From positions 1 to 31,242 of the forward strand of contig JBEGTL010000025.1 in assembly GCA_041179425.1 (NCBI GenBank): a stretch of 31,242 bases of DNA, in the 5' to 3' direction. The stretch's first letter is position 1; the number at the start of each line of letters is the position of its first letter. Position numbers and translations under genes: made by a program. The notes under the pieces are model-generated. The model did no database searches. It was not told the DNA's origin and saw nothing but the letters and a program-made list of their open reading frames with translations. The stretch is from DASUME01 sp041179425 (GTDB lineage: Bacteria; Myxococcota_A; Polyangia; Polyangiales; DASUME01). Shown here piece after piece: positions 6,560-15,251 of the stretch.

Positions 6560-6651
6560 CCGTTGCGATCAGTTGTCCTATGATCGTGACCGGACCCAGC
6601 GCGCTGACCCGCGCGAAGGTCTGTAAGAACTGGGATTGTCGTTTCGAGATG

Positions 6652-6700
6652 CGCCTTGCGCCTCTGCGAGCGGAAGTACCGCGCGCAGAGGCGCAAGGCG
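6652..6700 (+). promoter_or_regulatory. 17-bp perfect hairpin just upstream of the receiver-GGDEF gene
   Basis: CGCCTTGCGCCTCTGCG (6652-6668) and its exact complement (6684-6700) enclose a 15-base loop. The hairpin ends nine bases before the AGGAG (6710-6714) that serves the ATG at 6719. In mRNA it would be a very stable 5'-leader structure next to the ribosome binding site; in DNA it could be a cruciform or an operator. No T-run follows it. Confidence 0.6.
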
Positions 6701-6718
6701 AAGTAGAGTAGGAGCGCG

Positions 6719-7831
6719 ATGTCGTTTGCCGTCGAAAGAGAAGCGCGTGCCGTTCACCGCGTGCTGCTCGTCGAAGACCAGGCCACCTTGGTGGAGTGGG
6801 TGCGCGCCACCCTCGCTCCCCACGTGGACATCGCGCTCACCGTGTGCGCCGACTCGCTGCGCGCGCTCGAGTTCGCACGCGAGGTGAAGCCCACGCTCAT
6901 CTTGCAAGACCTCGTCATGCCGCACGTCGACGGCTTCGAGCTGCTCGCGCGCTACCGCACAGACCCCGACCTCACCGACGTGCCCGTGATCGTGCTCTCG
7001 TCGGTGGCCGACGTGCTCGAAAAGGTGCGCGCCTTCGAGCTGGGCGCTGCCGACTATTTGGTGAAGATGCCGCATCCGGTGGAGATGATCGCGCGTGTAC
7101 GCGCGCAGTCTCGAGCGCATATCATGCGCAAGGAGCGCGATCATCTCACCAGCGAGCTGCAACGCACGATGGCACAGCTCGCTGACAGCAACGTCAAGCT
7201 GGCGCGTGCCGCGCGTGAAGATGCGCTCACTGGTCTGGCCAATCGGCGTGCGCTCGACGAACACCTGCAGAGCGAGTGGCGACGCAGCATCCGCGAGCAG
7301 ATCCCGCTCTCGTTTGCGCTGATCGATCTCGACTTCTTCAAGCTGTACAACGACCTGTACGGGCACGTGCGCGGCGACGAGTGCCTGCGCACCGTGGCGA
7401 CGGCCGTGGCAGGGCGCGCGCGTCGTCCGGGCGACTTGGTGGCCCGCTACGGTGGCGAAGAGATCGGCATGTTGTTGCCCCACACCTCCGAAGAGGGTGC
7501 ACGGGCCGTGGCCGAGGGGCTGCGGCGCTGCATCGAGGCACTCGTCTTGCCGCACGCCGGCCGCATCGACGGCGAGCCGTACGTCACGGCCAGCGTCGGC
7601 GTGGCCACGCTGGTCCCACGCCTCGCCGACGACGCGCGCACGCTGATCGAAGCGGCCGACGGCGCGCTCTACCAAGCCAAGCGGCGCGGGCGCAATCGTG
7701 TGATGCACGCCGCGCTCGATGCCCCCGCGACGCCACCGAGCGGCTGTGACGCGCGAGCCGGCGATCTCCCCGGCCGGCTGCCTCTGAACTCACAGTTTGG
7801 GCGGCGGTCCTGCTACAACACGCGCCGATGA
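6719..7831 (+). CDS. Receiver-GGDEF response regulator (diguanylate cyclase, PleD-like architecture)
   Basis: The 370-residue protein starts at ATG 6719 behind AGGAG. The receiver domain (about 13-130) has the acidic pair E19/D20, phosphoacceptor Asp64 in LILQDLVMP and Lys116. A short coiled linker (about 132-163) leads to a GGDEF domain beginning DALTGLANRRALDEHL, with IDLDFFKLYND and the signature RYGGEEIGMLLP at 243-254. The active loop is GGEEI, where GGEEF is usual; RPGD (236-239), five residues before it, is an intact RxxD inhibitory site. The family makes cyclic di-GMP from two GTP. Whether the Phe-to-Ile change reduces activity is open. The TGA overlaps the ATG of the sulfatase-like gene (ATGA), so the two are probably co-translated. 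Confidence 0.88.
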   Translation: MSFAVEREARAVHRVLLVEDQATLVEWVRATLAPHVDIALTVCADSLRALEFAREVKPTLILQDLVMPHVDGFELLARYRTDPDLTDVPVIVLSSVADVLEKVRAFELGAADYLVKMPHPVEMIARVRAQSRAHIMRKERDHLTSELQRTMAQLADSNVKLARAAREDALTGLANRRALDEHLQSEWRRSIREQIPLSFALIDLDFFKLYNDLYGHVRGDECLRTVATAVAGRARRPGDLVARYGGEEIGMLLPHTSEEGARAVAEGLRRCIEALVLPHAGRIDGEPYVTASVGVATLVPRLADDARTLIEAADGALYQAKRRGRNRVMHAALDAPATPPSGCDARAGDLPGRLPLNSQFGRRSCYNTRR

Positions 7832-9525
7832 CCCCCCGCTACCGCTACGGGCTCGCACTCGCCGCCGCCGCCGTGCTGCTCGCGTACGAGGGCCTCACCA
7901 TCCTCCCGCTCGCGCCGTTTCCCGTCCTGCTGAGCTGGGCGCTCGAGAGTGCAGCACTCGTCACGTTGTGGGCGCTGTCCGAGCTCGGAAGTGGTCGCGA
8001 GGGCACGTCGGGTCGCGCGCTACGCGGTGTGCTCGGCGCGCTGTTCTACGTCGGCTTCTACGTCATCGTCGTGTCCAGCCTGGCGCACACGTTCTTCTTC
8101 GAGTCGGCTGCCGAGCGCAGGTTCTCGCTGCTCGAGGTCGACCTGCGAACGATCGGCTTCTTTTTCAGCAAGGTCTTGCCGCTGCGTGGCTCGCTCCTGC
8201 TGGGCGGCTTGCTCGCCTTCATCCACGTCCTTGCCTTCGCCGTGGTCCGGGTCACCGAGCCGCTGTCGCCGAGGCGTGTCGCGCTGGCGTTGTCCGCACT
8301 GTGGACTGCATTGATCGTCGCGCTCTCGCTCTCGCCGCGTGTGCCCTCCGCGCTCGGAGACATGGTCGCCGACGTGTGGGAGCAGCTGACCACACCCGAG
8401 GTCACGGTCGATCGCAAACGTCCCGCGCGCTACCCGGTGTCGCTCCTCGACAAGAGCGCGACGCCGCCGGTCACGGCCACAGAGCCACCGCCGCGCTTCG
8501 ACAAGGTGCTCGTGTTCGTGATGGAGACGATGACCAGCGACGTCCTCGAGCGCCAAAAACAGGGCTTGCCCGCCAGCACGTTCGTGCACAGCGCGCCGCA
8601 GCATGCCCACGCCTACAGCCGCTACTTCGCGACCAACCAGGACAGCCGCACCGGCATGCTGTCCATGCTCGGCTCGCGCTTCATCCCGTACGAGGCGTAC
8701 ACGGAGGACGGGCGCGATCACTACATGTTCCTCGGCAACAAGAGCTCACTGGTCGAGCGCTTTCGGGCGCACGGCTACGCCACCGCGTTCGCAGCGTCGC
8801 AGCAAGAGCTCGAGCTGGTGGTCACCGACCTGCCGTGGGACGACAAGCTGCACTTCGAAGAAGGAGAGACGCAGCGCCTGTCCGCGCAGCACCTGTGCTT
8901 TTCCCCGTACGAGTTCGAACACTCCTGCGAAGACCGCGCGCTGTTGCCGCGCGTGCTGTCGTACATCGATGCGCACGAGCGCGTGTTTCTCTATCAGGAG
9001 TTCATCTGGGGGCACGCCTCGGCCTACAACGAGGCCTCCGGGCGAACCAACACGGAGTACTATTCGAGCTACCTCGACGCCGTCGTCGACCATCTGAAAC
9101 AAACTGGGGCGATCGACCGCACGCTCATCGTCCTCACCTCGGACCACGGCTTTCGCGACAAGGGTCTGCAGAGCGAGCGCGGCGTGTACCACATCCCCCT
9201 GCTTTTTTTCGCGGCCCGGTTCAGCGGGTCAATCGACGCTCGTTTGTTCTCTCATCTCGACTTCAAGGACCTGCTCTTGCAGGAGCTCGAGCCTGCGCGC
9301 GAGCCTGCCCGCGAGAGTCCGCTCTTGCTCATCATCGGGCCGACAGGCACGTCATTCTTGACTGTGATGACGCAGCCAGGTCAGTTCATGCTGCTCAAGG
9401 CGCGCGCGGGGGAACGCTATCTGGTCCACGCAGACGGCTTTGCGGACGCTGCGGCCGCGCGTGGGGCAGCCCCCGATTTTCTGCGCCTGTACGAGGACTA
9501 TCTCACCTATTTCGGCACGCTCTGA
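7828..9525 (+). CDS. Membrane sulfatase/LTA-synthase-like hydrolase
   Basis: The 565-residue protein has five probable membrane helices in residues 8-175, followed by an extracytoplasmic alkaline-phosphatase-superfamily domain. Visible motifs are VLVFVMETMTSDVL (first metal Asp/Glu region), TNQDSRTGMLSML with the Thr/Ser nucleophile near residue 275, and LTSDHGFRDKG (second metal site), followed by GVYHIPLLFF. The layout matches LtaS, phosphoethanolamine transferases and related membrane sulfatases. These act on lipid headgroups or glycans; the substrate here is not determined. Its start overlaps the stop of the receiver-GGDEF gene, suggesting cell-envelope modification linked to c-di-GMP signalling (inference). 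The 170 bp after it contain no recognisable feature. Confidence 0.82.
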   Translation: MTPRYRYGLALAAAAVLLAYEGLTILPLAPFPVLLSWALESAALVTLWALSELGSGREGTSGRALRGVLGALFYVGFYVIVVSSLAHTFFFESAAERRFSLLEVDLRTIGFFFSKVLPLRGSLLLGGLLAFIHVLAFAVVRVTEPLSPRRVALALSALWTALIVALSLSPRVPSALGDMVADVWEQLTTPEVTVDRKRPARYPVSLLDKSATPPVTATEPPPRFDKVLVFVMETMTSDVLERQKQGLPASTFVHSAPQHAHAYSRYFATNQDSRTGMLSMLGSRFIPYEAYTEDGRDHYMFLGNKSSLVERFRAHGYATAFAASQQELELVVTDLPWDDKLHFEEGETQRLSAQHLCFSPYEFEHSCEDRALLPRVLSYIDAHERVFLYQEFIWGHASAYNEASGRTNTEYYSSYLDAVVDHLKQTGAIDRTLIVLTSDHGFRDKGLQSERGVYHIPLLFFAARFSGSIDARLFSHLDFKDLLLQELEPAREPARESPLLLIIGPTGTSFLTVMTQPGQFMLLKARAGERYLVHADGFADAAAARGAAPDFLRLYEDYLTYFGTL

Positions 9526-9695
9526 CACAGTGTTTGATCTCCATGTCGCATAAGGCCGATAATGCCAAGCTCAGAACCGGGTACATTGCGGTTCGCTGGT
9601 GGTGTCCAAGCGTGCCCCCGGGCGCGCGAGCGAAAAAGGTGCGGGCCGTGTATGAAATTGCGCGGCAGGAAGATCAAGGCAGCCGGTAGTCCCGG

Positions 9696-11414
9696 ATGAG
9701 CACCCCGCAGCAACATCGTCTGATAGGGCAGGTCATCGCAGACCGCTACCACGTCGTCGAGCTGCTCGCAGAGGGCGGCATGGGCGCTGTGTACATCGCC
9801 GACCACCTCACGCTGCACAAGCAGGTGGCCCTCAAGATCATCCACCCGGAGCACGCAGGGAACACCGAGCTGACCGCGCGCTTCGAGCGCGAGGCGATGG
9901 CCACCTCGCGCATCGATCATCCGAACGTCATCTCGGCCATCGACTTCGGGACGCTGACCGACGGGACCGCATACCTGGCCGTGCAGCTCGTGCGCGGGCC
10001 CAGCCTCACCCGCGTCCTCACCACCCAAGGGGCCATCGGCTGGCAACGTGCGGCCTCCATCGGCGCGCAGATCGCCGATGCCCTCTCTGCGGCGCACGGG
10101 CACGGCATCATCCACCGCGACCTCAAGCCCGACAACGTGCTCTTGCAGTCGCGCGACGATGGGATGGAGCTGGTCAAAGTGCTCGACTTCGGCGTCGCCA
10201 AGTTCGCACCGGAGAGTAAGGTGCCGCTCTCTGCGCGCACCGATGTCACGCAGATCGGCATGGTGGTGGGCACGCCAGGCTACATGGCGCCCGAGCAGAC
10301 GATCGGGAACCCGGCCGACGAACGGTCCGATCTGTACGCGCTCGGGGTCATCCTGTGGGAGTCCATCGTGGGCGACCCGCTGTGGAGTGCGCACGACCTT
10401 CAGGCACTCGTCGAAAAACAGATGTCCGAGACGCCCAAGCCGGTGCGCGAAGCGGGCACGGACGCCAGCGTGCCCGAAGGACTCGAGCGCCTCATCGCGT
10501 CCATGCTCTCGCGCCGCGCCGAAGAGCGGCCCAACGACGCGGCCACCGTACGCGACGAGCTGCGCAAGTTCCTCGGCGACGCTGCTCCGCAGCGCTGGCG
10601 CACCGGAGAGCGGCCGGTGGCGGTCGGCCGCGTGCCCAGCTCTGCTGAGGTCACGCTGCCCCTCGAGCACAACGAGCGCTTCGAGGGCATGACCGCGCTC
10701 GACTCCAGCATCCCGCTCGAGATCGACACCCCGCCGGTGCGCAACTCTCCGCTCGCGCGCCCGAGTGCGCACTTCGACACGCCCTCGTCGTTGCGGCCCA
10801 AGCCCAGCGTGCCACCGCCACCACCGCCCAGCGTGCGATCGCGTCGGCGGCTGCGCTCTTCGCGCATGGCGTGGGTGCTCGCATCGTTGCTTGCCGTGAT
10901 CGTCGGCGGGGCAACGTTTCTCATCGTCACGGGCCGCCTCGAGCTCAGGCCTGCCGGCGACATCAAACAGATCGCCGAAGCAGCCGAGCGCGCCGTCTCG
11001 GACTTCAAGCTCTCCCCCACGGCCCACAGTGCGCCCGCGAAGGCGGCCGAGCCCGCCGCTCCCACGGGGCTGCCGCCCACGCTGGCGCCCGCCTTCGACA
11101 AGCTGGTGCGCGCCGACAACCGCGAGGAGCGGGCCGAGGGAGTCGATGCGCTGCTGACACACGAGCCCGTCGAAGAGGTGCCCTCGTACGTCCGCCACAT
11201 GGCGCTGCTGCAAAAGGCAAAGACCTGCGAACAAAAGCGCGAACAGGTCGAGGCGCTGGCCGAGATCGCCGACCCTCGCTCGTTGCCCGTGCTCGAGCGC
11301 TTGGCCGACCGCTCGCGCACCGGCTGTGGCAAACGTAAGCGCGAAGACTGCTTTGGTTGCCTGCGTAAACCGCTCACGGCGCTGATTACCAAGCTCGAAA
11401 CGCTTCCCCACTGA
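9696..11414 (+). CDS. Transmembrane Ser/Thr protein kinase (Pkn2/Hanks type)
   Basis: The N-terminal kinase domain covers about residues 18-295 of 572. The Gly-rich loop is LAEGGMGAVY, the ATP-binding lysine is Lys47 (VALKII), the catalytic loop is IIHRDLKPDN, the metal-binding motif VLDFGVA and the activation segment GTPGYMAPEQ, so all catalytic residues are present. A Pro/Ser-rich juxtamembrane segment with a PPPPPP run precedes a membrane helix (about 389-411, MAWVLASLLAVIVGGATFLI). The outer domain of about 160 residues looks helical and Cys-containing (KTCEQKREQ..., TGCGKRKREDCFGCLRK) and resembles a HEAT-like solenoid. This topology is common for bacterial sensor kinases. A long open frame on the opposite strand is a codon-bias shadow. 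Confidence 0.93.
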   Translation: MSTPQQHRLIGQVIADRYHVVELLAEGGMGAVYIADHLTLHKQVALKIIHPEHAGNTELTARFEREAMATSRIDHPNVISAIDFGTLTDGTAYLAVQLVRGPSLTRVLTTQGAIGWQRAASIGAQIADALSAAHGHGIIHRDLKPDNVLLQSRDDGMELVKVLDFGVAKFAPESKVPLSARTDVTQIGMVVGTPGYMAPEQTIGNPADERSDLYALGVILWESIVGDPLWSAHDLQALVEKQMSETPKPVREAGTDASVPEGLERLIASMLSRRAEERPNDAATVRDELRKFLGDAAPQRWRTGERPVAVGRVPSSAEVTLPLEHNERFEGMTALDSSIPLEIDTPPVRNSPLARPSAHFDTPSSLRPKPSVPPPPPPSVRSRRRLRSSRMAWVLASLLAVIVGGATFLIVTGRLELRPAGDIKQIAEAAERAVSDFKLSPTAHSAPAKAAEPAAPTGLPPTLAPAFDKLVRADNREERAEGVDALLTHEPVEEVPSYVRHMALLQKAKTCEQKREQVEALAEIADPRSLPVLERLADRSRTGCGKRKREDCFGCLRKPLTALITKLETLPH

Positions 11415-11442
11415 ATCGACTGCGCGCTAGGGTGACCGCTTC

Positions 11443-11541
11443 ATGCGTTCGGACCCCCCATGGGCGCACAGGCGCCACGCGTTTTGTCTGCAAGCGTGCG
11501 AGTGGAGACACCGCGCGTCGGCGCTCGCGAGACGCGTATGA
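11443..11541 (+). CDS. Possible leader peptide overlapping the next gene
   Basis: A 32-codon frame (MRSDPPWAHRRHAFCLQACE...) starts at ATG 11443, with AGGGTGA seven bases upstream, and ends in a TGA that overlaps the ATG at 11538 of the following gene (ATGA). The next gene lacks its own ribosome binding site, so the short frame could deliver ribosomes to it. The peptide has no recognisable family and its composition (Arg, His, Ala) resembles out-of-frame translation, so it may be only the leader region of a longer product that starts at 11460. Confidence 0.25.
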   Translation: MRSDPPWAHRRHAFCLQACEWRHRASALARRV

Positions 11542-13382
11542 CCATGCGCAACGACGACATCTCGGGTGCCGACGAGCTGCACGCGGGCAAACGACGTCTG
11601 CTGCTGATCGTCGGCGGCAACGCACTGTTGTTGATCGTGATGTTGGGGCTGCCTTGGTTGCGCGGCTACCTGCGCACGCGTGCGCTGTGGAGCGCGTTCG
11701 GAGCGTACGGGGCGTGCTTGTTCGGGGGAACGGTGGCCGACGAGCCGGGCCTGGGATTGCCCATCGGGCACGAGGCCTACTTCGCGACCCGCGCCATCGG
11801 TGAACCTGGCTGGGCCACGCAGTGCGACGACCAGCTGAGTGCGCTCGCGCCTGAAGAGGCCACGTTCATCATGCCGGCGGTGAAGGTTGCGGAGAGCGAC
11901 CTGCGCGCAGCGGTGACGCTCTTGCGCAACGAGCTCGCGCCGCTGTCCGCGCGCACACCGGGGTCGCGACTGTCGGTGCGTCCTCTGCGTGCGTTCGAGC
12001 GGCTGCGCGCAGGTCTGGCCAACCACACCAATGCCACCGGCGCCGTGGCCGTTCCAGAGGGTCCGGCGTTCGTGCTGCCCACGGCAGACGATGCGACGCG
12101 CACCCGTGGAGCGACTGGGCCGTTCGATGTGATGCCCACGCCCACTCGATTGCCGCTCTACGCGGGAGCGAGCGCGCTGGTGTCGTTGTGGGGCAGCGAC
12201 GTCGAGCTCACCGCGCTGGCTACGGATCAGACCGGCATCTCGTACGTGCATGTGCTCGATGGCAAGCTGGAGCAGACGCGCACGCCGCGCCCCAAGCTGC
12301 TCGAAGCGGCGGTGCCGCCTGGTTTGCCTAGCTCGTTCGTGTGGGCCATGGCGCAGTCCCGCTGTGCTGAGCGAGCCACCGGCTGTGCAGACAAGACGCT
12401 CGGCATCGCGAGTGTCCCGCTGCCACTCAACGAGCTGCCCACACCGCGCTGGTTGGGTGCACACCCGCGCGGGCGACTCGACCGGAGCCTCTGGCGTAGA
12501 GGGGAGAGCATCGTCGTGGTCGCGCTGACCGGGCACGGCGCGACGAGTGGCAGCGAGGTGCGAGAGTTCACGCTGAGCAGTGAGGCACAGGCCACCGCCA
12601 CCGCGGACATGCCGCCACTTTCAGCCGCGCGCTCGTGGCCCACCCGTCCGCTTGGTGATCCCTTGGTGCTCGCGGCCGGAGATCGCCCGCTCGTGCTGTC
12701 CGCGGTCGTCGCCACCGACACCACGCAGCTGATCGAGGTCGCACCCGACTCCACGCGTACGCTCGTCGAGCTGCCGGGCGAAGGCAAGGGTTGGGTGGTG
12801 GGCTGCGCCGAAGATGGCCTCACCAGGCTCGCCTTCGGCAACGATCAAAAGCTCGTGCTTGCCGAGCGGACCCAAGACGGAGTCTTCACCAGCTTCGAGC
12901 CGATCGCGCTCGCGCTGCACGACGTCGTGCACGAACGCGACCCAGCGTGCGACCGGGTGCAGACCCTCTGTGGTCTAGGCAATCGAACGGTGAGCGTGGT
13001 GCTCGACAAGCGCGATCGCCTCTCGCTCGTGTCCTGCCAGCGAGGCGTGCCGCACTGCAACGTCGACGCCATTGCGTCGGCAGTCCGCACGTTTGCGGTG
13101 CTCGCACGAGGCGACCGTCTGATCGCGGCCTACGCAGGAGATGCAGAGGCCAGCCAAGTCCGCGTGCGCAGCATGCTCTTGAGTGCTCCCGATCGCGCCG
13201 AAGAAAAAGTGCCGGCGGTGTGCTGGTCCGATCATCGCGGACTCTGCGCGGCCCCGACTCTGGCTCGGCTCGGAGAGAGAGCGATCCTGGCGGCGAGGGA
13301 GGGGACAGATATGAGAGTCCTCGAGAGCGCAGACGAAGGAGAGAGCTGGGTACCGCTTCGGGGACTTGGAAAGCGCGACTAG
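11538..13382 (+). CDS. Membrane-anchored protein with a probable beta-propeller-like exterior domain
   Basis: The start is uncertain: ATG 11538 (614 residues) gives a normal type II anchor, and an ATG at 11460 would add 26 residues of low quality. One membrane helix (KRRLLLIVGGNALLLIVMLG) is followed by about 570 exterior residues. The rest has repeated beta-strand-like segments with small-residue turns and paired Cys (CAERATGC, CDRVQTLC, CQRGVPHC, CWSDHRGLC). The ending ILAAREGTDMRVLESADEGESWVPL resembles the Asp-box strands of sialidase/BNR-type propellers, where S-x-D-x-G-x-x-W is diagnostic; here SADEGESW fits. I infer a propeller but recognise no specific family. It follows the kinase by 123 bp on the same strand and may be in its operon. 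Confidence 0.7.
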   Translation: MTMRNDDISGADELHAGKRRLLLIVGGNALLLIVMLGLPWLRGYLRTRALWSAFGAYGACLFGGTVADEPGLGLPIGHEAYFATRAIGEPGWATQCDDQLSALAPEEATFIMPAVKVAESDLRAAVTLLRNELAPLSARTPGSRLSVRPLRAFERLRAGLANHTNATGAVAVPEGPAFVLPTADDATRTRGATGPFDVMPTPTRLPLYAGASALVSLWGSDVELTALATDQTGISYVHVLDGKLEQTRTPRPKLLEAAVPPGLPSSFVWAMAQSRCAERATGCADKTLGIASVPLPLNELPTPRWLGAHPRGRLDRSLWRRGESIVVVALTGHGATSGSEVREFTLSSEAQATATADMPPLSAARSWPTRPLGDPLVLAAGDRPLVLSAVVATDTTQLIEVAPDSTRTLVELPGEGKGWVVGCAEDGLTRLAFGNDQKLVLAERTQDGVFTSFEPIALALHDVVHERDPACDRVQTLCGLGNRTVSVVLDKRDRLSLVSCQRGVPHCNVDAIASAVRTFAVLARGDRLIAAYAGDAEASQVRVRSMLLSAPDRAEEKVPAVCWSDHRGLCAAPTLARLGERAILAAREGTDMRVLESADEGESWVPLRGLGKRD

Positions 13383-13383
13383 T

Positions 13384-13650
13384 CGAGTACGTCAACGAGT
13401 ACGAGTACGCAGACGAGTACAAGCACGAGGATGAGGACGTGCACGCGCACGCGCAGGAGTACGTCGCCGTCTTTGCTCTCTGCGGATAGTGACTGTGCGA
13501 TGTCCGCAGCGACCAGTCAGAGAGCGAGTGGCCACTGCCGGGCAATCAACGACGACGGAGAAGCGCGCAGTGAGCATCTCGTACTGGTGCGCGTGCGCGT
13601 GCGCGTCGCCGTCCTCGTACTTGTACTCGTTGACGTCCTCGTACTCGTCC
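13384..13650. repeat. Inverted low-complexity GAGTAC/GCGCAC repeat between convergent genes
   Basis: The left arm (13384-13471) is built of CGAGTACG, GACGTCAACGAGTAC-like units and CACGCGCACGCGCA. The right arm (about 13578-13650) is the imperfect reverse complement, CGTACTGGTGCGCGTGCGCG followed by GTCCTCGTACTTGTACTCG and GACGTCCTCGTACTCGTC. Between them lie a shorter pair, CTGCGGA (13480-13486) with TCCGCAG (13502-13508). The whole block fills the 275-bp gap between two convergent reading frames. A large folded transcript from either side could act as a bidirectional terminator or RNA-stability element. The repeat translated as YEYEDEYEY-type peptide does not belong to a real protein. Confidence 0.75.
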
Positions 13651-13657
13651 CCGGTCG

Positions 13658-14662
13658 TTACGGCGTAGAAGCGAGCAACGGCGGCACCGAGATAGACGGA
13701 TTGGATCGAGGCAGGATGGGAGCCGTATCCCTCACCCTGATCAACCCATTCAAAACACCGACAAATGCCGTCTCATCGGGCGCCAGCGAGATTGCCGCCC
13801 AGTTGTTGTCGTAGCGGACTCCGGTGCCCGTCAGCACCTGGTACACCGTCTTCCCCGTCGCGAAGTCGAGCGCGGTGAAGTAGTACGCGTCGGCTCCCTT
13901 GGGAGCATTGGGGAGCTTGGTGTACAGGTAAACGAGGCCGCTCTCGGTCGAGAGCTTGGGCACCGTGGTCTGCGAGATCTCGTGGCTCTCCCACACGACG
14001 TCGCAGCCGGACTCGTCGGAGCGCACGTCGATGCGGGCGATGCCGGGCGCGCTGGTCTTGCCGCCGCGCATCGTGGTGAAGATGTCGTAGCCGGCGTTGT
14101 TCTCGACGACGACGGAGCGTTGGTAGCCGATGAACGTGTTCTCGGTCGCGCTCTTGCCCGCGGCAAACACGGCCGTGCGGCAGACCACGCGAGGGGCGTC
14201 GTTGCGGGCTTGTCGGCGCATCACTACCACGTTCATGCGGGGCTCGGCGTTGTCGCCGATGACCACGTAGTCGGAGCCGAGCAAGGTCGGCGTGGTGCCC
14301 GAGCCCTGGTTGATCTGCCCGACCTTGCGGCGCGAACCACGGTCGTAGGGCTCGCGCCAGATCACGTGGGGCTTGCCGACACCGTCTTGCTCGAGTCTGT
14401 ACAGCGCGTGATCGGAGACTACGTAGGTGGCCTCGGGCCCGATGCTGAACGAGTTCTCCACTTCTTCGCCGGGCAAGCGCAGCGTGTGCAGCTCGCGCTT
14501 TCGCGTCACCAGACCGATCGTGCCGTAGCGAGCGACGAACCAGTAGTTGCCTGCGAAGTCGGGCAGCACCGCCGTGATCTTGTCGAGCGAGCCATCGGGA
14601 AAGGTGAGGACGCCCGCGAGGTCGATGCGCTCTTCGCGCTCGAAGTGCACGCCCTCGCCCAT
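13658..14662 (-). pseudogene. Beta-propeller-like protein, N-terminally truncated
   Basis: From 14662 to the TAA at 13660-13658 the frame encodes about 334 residues of well-formed beta-rich sequence: LPDFAGNYWFVARYGTIGLV, a segment ENSFSIGPEATYVVSDHALY, GQINQGSGTTPTLLGSDYV, IGDNAEPRMNVVVMRR, ENTFIGYQRSVVVENNAGYD, then VPKLSTESGLVYLYTK. This style fits PQQ-like beta-propeller proteins of actinobacteria and myxobacteria. Upstream of MGEGVHFEREERIDL the frame runs straight into the reverse complement of the ssuA coding region, so the signal peptide and first blades are missing. The first candidate start (ATG 14662-14660) is therefore at the junction. I read this as a truncated gene, possibly still producing an intracellular fragment. 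Confidence 0.6.
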
Positions 14663-15251
14663 CCGCGAGCTCACGCAGCTCAAGGGCAAAAAGGTCGCCG
14701 TCAATCGAGGCTCCAACGTGCACTACTTGTTGGTGCGTGCGCTCGAGTCCGTGAAGCTAAAGCTCGACGATATCGAGGTGGTGTTCCTCGCGCCGGCCGA
14801 TGCGCGTACGGCCTTCGATAGCCACAAGGTCGACGCCTGGGTGATCTGGGATCCCTTCCAGGCGGCCGCCGAGATCGCGGGCGCACGCACGCTCAAGGAC
14901 GGCAAAGGCCTCGTCGACAATCGCTTCTCGTACGTCGCGCGGCGCGCCTTCGCCGAAGAGCACCCTGACTTGTTGCGCGGTGTGCTCAAGGAGTTCGCCA
15001 CGTTGAGTGATTGGGCCGGTGCGCACCCCGAAGAGTCGGCGACGCTGCTCGCGAAGTCGTCGGGCGTCTCGTACGAGGCGTTGCTAGTCGCCGAGCGTCG
15101 CCATGTCTACGGACTCGGTCCGGTCTCCCCCGAGCACATCGACAACCAGCAGAAGATCGCCGACAGCTTCTTCGAGCTCAAGCTCATCCCCAAGTCCATC
15201 AAGATCCCCGACGCGCTGTTGCCCAAGCCGCTGTACGGGGACGCGCGATGA
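14652..15251 (+). pseudogene. ssuA: Sulfonate ABC transporter substrate-binding protein, C-terminal half only
   Basis: About 200 residues match the second part of SsuA/TauA-type periplasmic proteins: SPIRELTQLKGKKVAVNRGS, then NVHYLLVRALESVKL, a DIEVVFLAPADARTAFDS segment with KVDAWVIWDPFQAAAE, and FSYVARRAFAEEHPDLLRGV. A complete SsuA is about 320 residues and begins with a signal peptide and the first lobe (LRIGYQK.. to the SxDxGxxG segment); none of that is present. The frame has no convincing start codon and the upstream DNA is the antisense of the propeller gene. The protein would be neither exported nor able to close a two-lobed binding site. Its TGA overlaps the ATG of ssuC (ATGA), showing the original operon order. 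Confidence 0.8.

Noticed and set aside
9507..11411. A 634-codon open frame on the minus strand
   Set aside because: It is the antisense of a complete, motif-rich kinase gene; its translation is rich in Arg, Gly and His without any domain, as expected from codon bias in high-GC DNA.
13384..13650. A CRISPR array at the repeated GAGTAC units
   Set aside because: Units are short, degenerate and adjacent without unique spacers of even length, and the two blocks are inverted.
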